DNA from: Oscillospiraceae bacterium
GTDB lineage: Bacteria; Bacillota; Clostridia; Oscillospirales; Oscillospiraceae
NCBI GenBank assembly: GCA_017420125.1
Contig: JAFOJR010000133.1
Span: 1-6,129, forward strand
Length of the DNA: 6,129 bases
Direction of reading: 5' to 3'
In this document: one piece after another, positions 1 to 5,421 of the stretch
Numbering within the stretch: position 1 is the first letter of the stretch
How the letters are laid out: each line of letters begins with the position of its first letter
Translations under genes and position numbers: made by a program
Notes under the pieces: generated by a model
Databases searched by the model: none
Seen by the model: only the letters and a program-made list of their open reading frames with translations
What the model was told of the DNA's origin: nothing

Positions 1-305
1 AAGGGACAAACCCCGCCCACGGCATGACCTGTTTCTGCTGCGACCTCTTCTGCGGTGAGCATTTTTGCCTTTGTGCCAAACTGGGCCTTAAATTTGGGAT
101 TATCGATTTTGGCGTCTCCTGCGGTGACTACAAGGATACATCCACCGTCTTTTCCGCGGAAGGAGAGTGTTTTTGCAATTCTCTGCGGCGCGACATGCAA
201 AGCGTTTGCGGCCAATTCCACTGTTGCACTGGAGACCGAAAATTCCAGAATTTCCGATTCACGGCCCAGAGCGCGAAAATGGGCGCGTACCTGTTCAATG
301 GACAT
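1..305 (-). CDS. YbaK/EbsC-family aminoacyl-tRNA deacylase, partial (C-terminus beyond left edge)
   Basis: My translation from the ATG at 305 gives 101 residues beginning MSIEQVRAHF and still open at the window edge. The family fold is recognisable: the conserved lysine in 'RIAKTLSF' (K45), the core strand 'GCILVVTAGDAKID' (about 55-68), and the glycine loop 'TGHAVGGVCP' (about 92-101) typical of YbaK/EbsC/ProX editing domains. Members hydrolyse mischarged aminoacyl-tRNAs in the cytoplasm, for example Cys-tRNA(Pro) for YbaK. Which mischarged tRNA this one edits cannot be told from the sequence. Full-length members are about 155-165 residues, so roughly a third is missing. The start lies 6 bp after the thioesterase stop; the only nearby SD-like run is GAGGGG (317-322, 11 nt away), inside the end of the upstream gene, which suggests translational coupling. 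The ATG at 315 is out of frame and was not used. Family call is firm; substrate is unknown. Confidence 0.9.
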   Translation of the reverse strand, partial: MSIEQVRAHFRALGRESEILEFSVSSATVELAANALHVAPQRIAKTLSFRGKDGGCILVVTAGDAKIDNPKFKAQFGTKAKMLTAEEVAAETGHAVGGVCP

Positions 306-311
306 GATTTT

Positions 312-701
312 TCATTCCCCTCGCTTCGCTTCCGTTTTTTGCAGGAATTTTTTACTGTTTACAATGAAGCGTTCGTGAATCCCTTCGCCGATGATACCAC
401 TTTCATCATAGGCAGAAACGGCAAATACAATTCGCTTTCGATCCACCTCTGTGACGGTGCATTCTGCCCAAATACGCATTCCGATGGGCGTAGCTGCCAA
501 GTGAGAGATTTGAAGCTTGGTGCCGACCGTACTTTCGCCCTCGGACAGATATGGAGATAAGGAAGAAAAGGCGGCCTGCTCCATTAAAGCGATCATGAAG
601 GGAGTGCCAAATACCGGCAATGCACCGGAACAGGCGGCGGTGGCAGTATTTTCCTGCGTGACCAGAGAATCTGCCCGGCCTTTTAAACCAATAGGGATCA
701 T
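312..701 (-). CDS. FlK-like hotdog-fold acyl-CoA thioesterase
   Basis: This 129-residue protein aligns by eye along its length with the fluoroacetyl-CoA thioesterase (FlK) family, single-domain hotdog enzymes that hydrolyse short acyl-CoA thioesters in the cytoplasm. The catalytic triad of FlK (Thr42, Glu50, His76) has counterparts T33 in 'VFGTPFM', E41 in 'ALMEQAA' and H67 in 'ISHLAATP' with identical spacing (8 and 26 residues). The FlK Gly69 equivalent is G60. The C-terminal motif 'IGEGIHERFIV' (about 104-114) is also family-typical. The aromatic lid residues that let FlK discriminate fluoroacetate do not appear to be present (Cys24 and Ala27 at the equivalent positions), so a general acyl-CoA housekeeping role is more likely than fluoroacetate resistance. 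The start is supported by AAAGGAG (711-717) 9 nt upstream. It is followed directly by the YbaK-like gene. The physiological acyl group is unknown. Confidence 0.88.
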   Translation of the reverse strand: MIPIGLKGRADSLVTQENTATAACSGALPVFGTPFMIALMEQAAFSSLSPYLSEGESTVGTKLQISHLAATPIGMRIWAECTVTEVDRKRIVFAVSAYDESGIIGEGIHERFIVNSKKFLQKTEAKRGE

Positions 702-720
702 GATGGATTGCTCCTTTCTA

Positions 721-749
721 ATTGTAAAAGATTTCCCTGCTTTTGTGAA
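721..749 (-). promoter_or_regulatory. Putative sigma-A promoter for thioesterase/YbaK-like pair
   Basis: Reading the minus strand, TTCACA (744-749) and TACAAT (721-726) are separated by exactly 17 bp, each one mismatch from consensus. A start about 7 nt downstream of the -10 would fall near 714, inside the Shine-Dalgarno stretch, giving a very short leader of about 13 nt. That is a reason for caution. The -35 overlaps a small perfect hairpin (738-753, 6-bp stem, 4-nt loop). Read-through from the pot operon remains an alternative. Confidence 0.45.
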
Positions 750-800
750 AGCATCGGAAAAGAGGGGGGATTTTGTCTGAAAAGGAAACCGGTTTGGCGT

Positions 801-1871
801 TTAGCCCGCTTTTGCAGCAGTCAGGCGGGACCATTCGGAATCATACAGGGCCAACGTGTCTTCGGGAAGGTTGGTGAAGATTTCCATGTTGGCGATGCGA
901 TCTGCCGGGGGATAGGCAATGGTGCTGTTTTTCAGATCGTCATCCAGCAGATTATATGCCTCGATAGACGGGACGCAGTAACCGGTGACATCGGCGTTGC
1001 GAACCATGATTTCCGGCTTGCACATAAAGTTGATGAAGGCCTCCGCATTATCCTTGTTTTCCGCACCTTTGGGAATGCACATGGCATCCAGGAACAAATT
1101 GGTTCCTTCTTTGGGAGAACAGAAAGCCAGATCCGGATTTTCGGAAATCATGGTGATGGCATCCCCGGCATAATAGGGACCGATAGCGGACTCACCGGAG
1201 ATCATTTTTTCGAAAATCTGATCCATTACATATGCCTGTACAATACCGGCTTCTTTTTGCTGGATCAGGAGATCAGTGGCTTCTTTGATTTGAGATTCAT
1301 CTGTGGTATTGAGAGAATAGCCCAGATATTTTAATGCCAGACCGATGGCATCTCTGGAATTGTTGAACATCAGGACCTGGCCCTTGTTGGCTTCGTCAAA
1401 CAAAACGCTCCAGCTGTCCACCGGGCCGGTGACTTTTGTGGTGTTGTAGATAATTCCAACACTGCCCCAGGAGTAAGGAACGGAATACGTGCCGTCCGGA
1501 TCATAGGAAAGCACTTCCGGTTTGATATTAAACTGAGACAGGTCGATTTTCGCAGCATTGGGAATGTTGGAGAAATCCAGTGGTTCCAGCATATCTTCCT
1601 GAATCATACGGCTGATCATATAATCAGACGGGATGATCACGTCATAACTGGAGCCTCCGCTCTTTAAAGTGGAGTACAGAGCTTCATTCGTTTCAAATGT
1701 GCTGTAATTGACATGGATGCCGGTTTCTTCTTCGAATTCATCGAAAATGGATTCATCGATATATTCGCCCCAATTGTAGACATTGACTACATTGGAGGAC
1801 CCACCACAGCCAGCGAGGGCAAAGGGAAGGATCATGGCGAAGACCAAAAGGAACATGATGTGTTTTTTCAT
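801..1871 (-). CDS. potD: Spermidine/putrescine-binding lipoprotein PotD
   Basis: This 356-residue extracytoplasmic solute-binding protein captures polyamine and delivers it to the PotBC permease. It begins with a lipoprotein signal: MKK, a hydrophobic stretch, then lipobox L-A-G-C with Cys22 as the likely lipidated residue. The mature part starts 'VNVYNWGEYID' (29-39), the hallmark of PotD/PotF proteins. Compared from memory with E. coli PotD, pocket positions retained are W34, E36, Y37, S82, Y84, D262 and Y298. Altered ones are N171 and D174 (for Asp168, Glu171), Y234 (for Trp229) and F260 (for Trp255). The start is 2 bp after the potC stop, with AAGGAG (1879-1884) at 7 nt spacing inside the end of potC. 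Length matches the family. It is the last gene of the pot operon. Polyamine binding is secure at family level; preference between spermidine and putrescine is not determined. Confidence 0.95.
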   Translation of the reverse strand: MKKHIMFLLVFAMILPFALAGCGGSSNVVNVYNWGEYIDESIFDEFEEETGIHVNYSTFETNEALYSTLKSGGSSYDVIIPSDYMISRMIQEDMLEPLDFSNIPNAAKIDLSQFNIKPEVLSYDPDGTYSVPYSWGSVGIIYNTTKVTGPVDSWSVLFDEANKGQVLMFNNSRDAIGLALKYLGYSLNTTDESQIKEATDLLIQQKEAGIVQAYVMDQIFEKMISGESAIGPYYAGDAITMISENPDLAFCSPKEGTNLFLDAMCIPKGAENKDNAEAFINFMCKPEIMVRNADVTGYCVPSIEAYNLLDDDLKNSTIAYPPADRIANMEIFTNLPEDTLALYDSEWSRLTAAKAG

Positions 1872-1873
1872 TT

Positions 1874-2779
1874 TTACTCTCCTTCACTTTCTCCCAAGAG
1901 GGAGATGATTTCATTTGATACAATTTCATCCACAGGCATTTCCGAACCTTTGATTTGCTGGCGGCGGTTCCGTTCCTGCCGTTCCTGCCGAATCTGCCGC
2001 ACATTGATGATGATCAGCAATATCAGCACGAAAAGGAACATCAGCGTGGAGACAGCGTTGATTTCCGGGCTGATCCGTTTTCGGGTCATGGCGTAAATCT
2101 CCATTGCCAGCGTAGATACGCCGGAACCGGCTGTGAAATAACTGATGACGAAATCGTCAATGGACATAGTGAATGCGATCAACATTCCGTTAAACACGCC
2201 GGGCCAAATTTCCGGCAGGACCACCTTCCAAAAACTTTGCCAGGGAGTTGCGCCCAGATCCAAAGCAGCTTCCATCAGGTTGGGGTCCAGCTGCCGCAGT
2301 TTTGGCATGACGGACAGGATGACATACGGGACGTTAAATGTGATATGTGCCATTAAGAGGGTGCCGAAGCCCAGGCGGAATCGGAAGCCCAGCGCAGTAA
2401 GCGCGCCGCCGAAAAAGACAAACAGAAGCATCAAAGAGACGCCTGTGATGATATCTGCGTTAATTAAGGGAATGTTGTTGATAGAGAGAAACAGGCCGCG
2501 GGGGCGGCGTTTCATGGCAGAAAAGCCCATTGCAGCGGCGGTTCCCACCACTGTGGCAATCAAAGCCGACAGGATTGAGACCAGAAATGTGGTGGTGATG
2601 GCGGATAAAATCCGCTCGTTTTGGAATAGCTGCGTGTACCAATCCAATGTAAAACCTGCCCAAACGGAGCGGCTTTTGGATGCGTTGAAAGAAAAAATGA
2701 TCAGAACGGCGATGGGAGCATAAAGAAATATTCCGATCAACGTCATGAACAGGCGGCTGCCAAATCGATTTTTTTTCAT
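1874..2779 (-). CDS. potC: Polyamine ABC transporter permease PotC
   Basis: One of two inner permease subunits forming the membrane channel for polyamine uptake. It has 301 residues with about six predicted membrane helices (roughly 9-31, 57-86, 97-127, 139-158, 195-215, 240-262). The EAA loop that docks on the ATPase is 'EAALDLGA' at 170-177, followed by 'LPEIWPG'. The segment 'SIDDFVISYFTAG' (206-218) is characteristic of PotC. E. coli PotC is about 264 residues; this protein carries roughly 38 extra cytoplasmic residues after the last helix, beginning with an Arg/Gln/Glu-rich run 'RQIRQERQERNRRQ' and ending acidic. The ATG overlaps the potB stop as ATGA, and AGGAAGGGG (2790-2798) sits 10 nt upstream. 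The potD ribosome binding site lies within its last codons, so the tail coding sequence also serves the next gene. Confidence 0.95.
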   Translation of the reverse strand: MKKNRFGSRLFMTLIGIFLYAPIAVLIIFSFNASKSRSVWAGFTLDWYTQLFQNERILSAITTTFLVSILSALIATVVGTAAAMGFSAMKRRPRGLFLSINNIPLINADIITGVSLMLLFVFFGGALTALGFRFRLGFGTLLMAHITFNVPYVILSVMPKLRQLDPNLMEAALDLGATPWQSFWKVVLPEIWPGVFNGMLIAFTMSIDDFVISYFTAGSGVSTLAMEIYAMTRKRISPEINAVSTLMFLFVLILLIIINVRQIRQERQERNRRQQIKGSEMPVDEIVSNEIISLLGESEGE

Positions 2780-3588
2780 AGCACCACCGCCCCTTCCTCA
2801 CCTTCGCCGAAGCGGTTCATAACGGCCATACAGATCATGACGATGATCATCATCACAAGAGAGATGGCAGATCCTAGGTGGGGATTATAGACATTGCCCA
2901 GGAACTGATTTTCGATCAAATCTCCCAGCAGCCATGTCATTCCGCCGCCTAAGAGTTTGGAAATAACAAAAGTAGATACGGCAGGGATGAATACCATGGT
3001 AATCCCAGACAGGACACCGGGCAAAGACAGGGGGAAGATGACCCGCTTGAACACCATAACGCTGTTGGCTCCCAGATCCTGAGCGGCCTCAATAACGCTC
3101 CGGTCAATTTTTTCGATGACAGAAAAAATCGGCAGGATCATAAACGGCAGGAAATTGTATACCATACCGATTACCACGGCGGCATTCGTGTTAATGATAT
3201 GCAGCGTGGGAAGGCCTAGCAAGGCGAGCAGGCGGTTGAAAAGTCCGGTGTCTTCCAAAATGGACATCCAGGCATATGTCCGAAGCAGAAAATTCATCCA
3301 CATGGGCAGCATGATAAAAATCATGGCTACCTTGCGTATGGTGGCGGATTCTTTTGCTAAAAAATAGGAAAGCGGATAGCCGATGGCGAGGCAAATAGCC
3401 GTTGCAATGATGGCCAGCAGGAAGGAATTGGAAAAAATTCCTGCATACTGCAGCATGCCGGAGAAGTTTTCAAATGTAAATCCACCGCTTTTTGAAGTGA
3501 AAGCATAAACAACCACCAAAATCAGCGGCGCGACAACGAAAATGGCCATCCAGATTACATAGGGAGTCGAGAGCCCTTTTTTGTTCAT
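2776..3588 (-). CDS. potB: Polyamine ABC transporter permease PotB
   Basis: The second permease subunit, pairing with PotC in the membrane. It has 270 residues, close to the family norm, with about six hydrophobic helices (roughly 9-31, 54-79, 86-106, 133-158, 185-212, 237-257). The EAA loop is clear: 'EAAQDLGAN' at 167-175 and 'PLSLPG' at 186-191. Other PotB-like segments are 'LLRTYAWMSIL' (101-111) and 'FVISKLLGGG' (207-216). The start at 3588 is preceded by AAGGAGGG (3596-3603) at 7 nt spacing; another ATG 4 nt upstream (3592) is out of frame. The stop TGA overlaps the potC start codon by four bases, so the two permeases are likely made in coupled, equimolar amounts. The C-terminus ends in a short Glu/Gly-rich tail. 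Confidence 0.95.
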   Translation of the reverse strand: MNKKGLSTPYVIWMAIFVVAPLILVVVYAFTSKSGGFTFENFSGMLQYAGIFSNSFLLAIIATAICLAIGYPLSYFLAKESATIRKVAMIFIMLPMWMNFLLRTYAWMSILEDTGLFNRLLALLGLPTLHIINTNAAVVIGMVYNFLPFMILPIFSVIEKIDRSVIEAAQDLGANSVMVFKRVIFPLSLPGVLSGITMVFIPAVSTFVISKLLGGGMTWLLGDLIENQFLGNVYNPHLGSAISLVMMIIVMICMAVMNRFGEGEEGAVVL

Positions 3589-3608
3589 ACATTTGCCCTC
3601 CTTCTACA

Positions 3609-4700
3609 TTATGCATCTGCTGCCTGAGCATCAGGCAGAGGAGCGGCTTGGGCGTCTTTCTGTTTCGGCTTGCGCATGATATGGATATCGTCCGGGGTCA
3701 GCGACAGACCGATTTCCTGGCCTACAGCGCGGTGAAGCGTAGATTGCACCAGGAAGGGAAACGCAGGCGTGCGAACGATCATTTCATAGTGGACCCCTTT
3801 GAACACGATAGATTCAACGACGCCGCGGATATGTCCCTCTTCCGGCGCACAGATATGGAGATCTTCCGGACGGACAACTACGTCTACCAGTTCGTTTTGA
3901 GCAAAGCCACTATCCAGACAGCGGAAGGTGTGTCCTGCAAATGTGACCATATAATCTTCGTTCATAATGCCGTCGATGATATTGCTTTCTCCGATGAAGC
4001 TTGCAACGAAAGCATTTTTGGGCTCATTGTAAATATCCGTTGGTGTGCCGATTTGCTGAATGTTTCCCTGATTCATGACGACGATGGTGTCGCTCATGGT
4101 AAGCGCTTCTTCCTGATCGTGGGTGACATAGACAAAAGTGATCCCGACCTGCTGCTGGATTTTTTTCAGTTCAATCTGCATTTCTTTCCGCAGTTTTAAA
4201 TCCAGCGCGCCCAGAGGTTCGTCCAATAATAAGACCTGCGGCCGGTTTACAATGGCCCGGGCAATTGCGATACGCTGCTGCTGGCCGCCGGAAAGCGAAT
4301 TGACAGACCGCTTTTCGAAGCCGGGAAGGTTGACAAGTTTCAACGTTTCGGTTACCCGGCGTTTAATTTCCGCTTTCGGAAGCTTGGCAATGCGCAGGCC
4401 AAACGCCACATTTTCGAATACATTCATATGAGAAAACAAGGCGTATTTTTGGAAAACAGTATTGATGCGCCGTTTATGGGGCGGAACATCATTAATCCTC
4501 ACACCATCAAAAAAGACACTTCCAGAAGTTGGTTTCTGAAAGCCGCCAATAATCCGCAGTGTTGTGGTTTTCCCACAGCCGCTGGGACCCAATAGTGTGA
4601 GGAATTCCCGATCTTTAATATATAAATTGATGGAATTTAAAACAACCTGGTCGTCGAACGCCATGAAACAGTCTTTCAGGCGAATCAGCTCATTGGACAT
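3609..4700 (-). CDS. potA: Polyamine ABC transporter ATP-binding protein PotA
   Basis: The cytoplasmic ATPase that powers polyamine import through PotBC. From the ATG at 4700 it is 363 residues (E. coli PotA is about 378). All nucleotide-binding motifs are intact: Walker A 'GPSGCGKT' (38-45), Q-loop Q84 in 'VFQKYALF', signature 'LSGGQ' (136-140), Walker B 'VLLLDEP' (156-162), D-loop 'GALD' (164-167) and switch His194. A C-terminal TOBE-type regulatory domain follows (about 240-345, including 'VVRPEDLHI'), then an Ala/Gln/Asp-rich tail ending 'DAQAADA'. I chose 4700 because the strong SD is directly upstream and homologues begin near 'LIRLKDCFMAF'; the in-frame extension to 4790 adds 30 residues that would run through the promoter. 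It is the first gene of the operon and 20 bp precede potB. Confidence 0.95.
   Translation of the reverse strand: MSNELIRLKDCFMAFDDQVVLNSINLYIKDREFLTLLGPSGCGKTTTLRIIGGFQKPTSGSVFFDGVRINDVPPHKRRINTVFQKYALFSHMNVFENVAFGLRIAKLPKAEIKRRVTETLKLVNLPGFEKRSVNSLSGGQQQRIAIARAIVNRPQVLLLDEPLGALDLKLRKEMQIELKKIQQQVGITFVYVTHDQEEALTMSDTIVVMNQGNIQQIGTPTDIYNEPKNAFVASFIGESNIIDGIMNEDYMVTFAGHTFRCLDSGFAQNELVDVVVRPEDLHICAPEEGHIRGVVESIVFKGVHYEMIVRTPAFPFLVQSTLHRAVGQEIGLSLTPDDIHIMRKPKQKDAQAAPLPDAQAADA
3620..3638 (-). other. Small perfect inverted repeat at 3' end of potA
   Basis: CTGCCTGA and TCAGGCAG form an 8-bp perfect stem around a 3-nt loop, within the last codons of potA and about 15-17 nt before the potB Shine-Dalgarno. 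No U-tract follows, so it is not an intrinsic terminator. It could affect mRNA stability or the relative translation of the ATPase and permeases, or merely reflect the repeated Asp-Ala-Gln-Ala codons of the PotA tail. Confidence 0.4.
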
Positions 4701-4709
4701 GTATCCTCC
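4701..4709 (-). promoter_or_regulatory. Ribosome binding site of potA
   Basis: GGAGG (4705-4709) sits 4 nt before the ATG, inside a longer GGGGGAGG run, with a second GAGGGG about 15 nt upstream of the ATG. The purine-rich block decides the potA start at 4700 over the longer in-frame alternative at 4790, which has no such site. Confidence 0.75.
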
Positions 4710-4740
4710 CCCGTTCCCCTCGAAAATAGCAAGTAAGGCA

Positions 4741-4769
4741 ACTATATCTTGGAATGCGTAAAAAGTCAA
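4741..4769 (-). promoter_or_regulatory. Sigma-A promoter of the potABCD operon
   Basis: On the minus strand, TTGACT (4764-4769) and TATAGT (4741-4746) are separated by exactly 17 bp, each one mismatch from consensus. An A about 7 nt downstream of the -10 (near 4734) would give a leader of about 34 nt ending at the potA SD and ATG. That leader is too short for a known riboswitch class. I see no convincing operator repeat; any polyamine-dependent control is not visible here. Confidence 0.8.
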
Positions 4770-4824
4770 TAGGTTCAGGCAATTCCGCATGATATTTTGT
4801 TATTTTTTGTCGCTGAAAACAATA

Positions 4825-4858
4825 GAAGCACCTGCTGAAAACGATGAGCAGGTGCTTC
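4825..4858 (-). terminator. Rho-independent terminator after the DUF4358 gene
   Basis: A perfect 12-bp stem (GAAGCACCTGCT with AGCAGGTGCTTC) encloses a 10-nt loop. On the minus strand it begins 28 nt after the DUF4358 stop, is preceded by an A-rich stretch and followed by TATTGTTTTC, a moderate U-tract. The plus side also has a T-rich run (4862-4879), so it could work in both directions. It separates the SGNH/DUF4358 unit from the pot promoter. Confidence 0.88.
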
Positions 4859-4886
4859 CACGTTCTTTTTTACTTTTTCATTGGAT

Positions 4887-5348
4887 TCAGCCGCCGATGA
4901 CTTGAAGAGCAGAATCCGTATCAGCTGCTACACAGACCACCACACAAGAGCCGATTTGCTTTACGATGGCATGATCCAGAAGCTGTACCTGCTCCGGAAT
5001 ATAATTCTCGAAAGAAGCGATTCGGTCGCTGATGTGTTGTTTTGCATTTTCCGCCATGGTTTTTGCCGTGGCCTCATCCGGCGCCTGGAAGACTGCGATT
5101 TCTTCCGCAGTTGCGCCGCTGCCCAGGAAGACCCGCCCGGTAACGCCGTCCGGCACATCATAAAAATTTTCAATGGCGTTTTGATTTATTTCCGCCAATT
5201 GATCTTCAAATTTGACTTGTTTTAAGATGGCTTCTGGGAGAGTTTTTATATCAACGGAAGCACTGCTGTTTCCGCCGCAGGCGCAGAGGCCCAGGAGAAG
5301 CAGCAGAGAAAGCAAAGCGGAAATAATGGTTTTTTTTCGGTTTTTCAT
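4887..5348 (-). CDS. DUF4358-family lipoprotein
   Basis: A 153-residue predicted lipoprotein. The N-terminus has Lys/Arg residues, a leucine-rich hydrophobic stretch (about 8-21) and lipobox L-C-A-C with Cys24 as the lipid anchor, so the product should face outside. The remainder resembles DUF4358, a family of small Clostridia lipoproteins without known function: 'GATAEEIAVFQAPDE' (78-92), an Ala-rich helix with conserved Arg109, 'YIPEQVQLLDHAIVKQIG' (116-133) and a hydrophobic strand 'SCVVVCVAADTD' (134-145). I placed the start at 5348 because GGAGG (5357-5361) is 8 nt upstream and the signal peptide begins there; an in-frame ATG at 5417 would put 23 polar residues before it. It lies 73 bp after the SGNH hydrolase gene and ends just before a terminator, so the two are probably one transcript. 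Its molecular role is unknown. Confidence 0.85.
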   Translation of the reverse strand: MKNRKKTIISALLSLLLLLGLCACGGNSSASVDIKTLPEAILKQVKFEDQLAEINQNAIENFYDVPDGVTGRVFLGSGATAEEIAVFQAPDEATAKTMAENAKQHISDRIASFENYIPEQVQLLDHAIVKQIGSCVVVCVAADTDSALQVIGG

Positions 5349-5361
5349 GAGAGGATCCTCC
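5349..5361 (-). promoter_or_regulatory. Ribosome binding site deciding the DUF4358 start
   Basis: GGAGG (5357-5361, preceded by AAA) at 8 nt from the ATG at 5348 is close to ideal. It selects this ATG, which opens the lipoprotein signal, over the in-frame ATG at 5417. Confidence 0.8.
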
Positions 5362-5421
5362 TTTGATTTTGATTTGATAAGCGATAAACGTTTTTCAGTC
5401 AGCTTTATGAAATGCAATTAT

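Noticed and set aside
24..560. Plus-strand open frame of 178 codons opposite the thioesterase and YbaK-like genes
   Set aside because: It is antisense to two genes with recognisable family motifs, has a Cys/Phe-rich composition with no domain resemblance, and is a shadow of the minus-strand coding.
312..701. Fluoroacetate-resistance function for the FlK-like thioesterase
   Set aside because: The catalytic triad matches, but the aromatic lid positions linked to fluoroacetyl-CoA selectivity appear as Cys/Ala, and nothing nearby suggests organofluorine metabolism.
786..795. Palindrome AAACCGGTTT just after the potD stop, considered as a terminator
   Set aside because: Without a loop it cannot form a stable hairpin, the pairing does not extend, and no proper U-tract follows.
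708..1334. Plus-strand open frame of 208 codons opposite potD
   Set aside because: Antisense to the conserved C-terminal half of PotD; no recognisable motif and no good ribosome binding site.
4701..4740. Riboswitch or attenuator in the potA leader
   Set aside because: The predicted leader is only about 34 nt and has no stem-loop of note; the large hairpin at 4825-4858 lies upstream of the promoter and belongs to the preceding gene.
4701..4790. In-frame N-terminal extension of PotA by 30 residues starting at 4790
   Set aside because: It would translate through the near-consensus promoter at 4741-4769, lacks a ribosome binding site, and homologues start near the ATG at 4700, which has a strong SD.
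5349..5417. In-frame 23-residue extension of the DUF4358 protein starting at 5417
   Set aside because: It would place charged residues ahead of a clear lipoprotein signal peptide, and the ideal GGAGG is located for the ATG at 5348.
5349..5421. Possible promoter (CTGACT, 17 bp, TATCAA) between the SGNH and DUF4358 genes
   Set aside because: Both hexamers match consensus at only four of six positions; in a 73-bp AT-rich gap this is expected by chance, and co-transcription with the SGNH gene is simpler.
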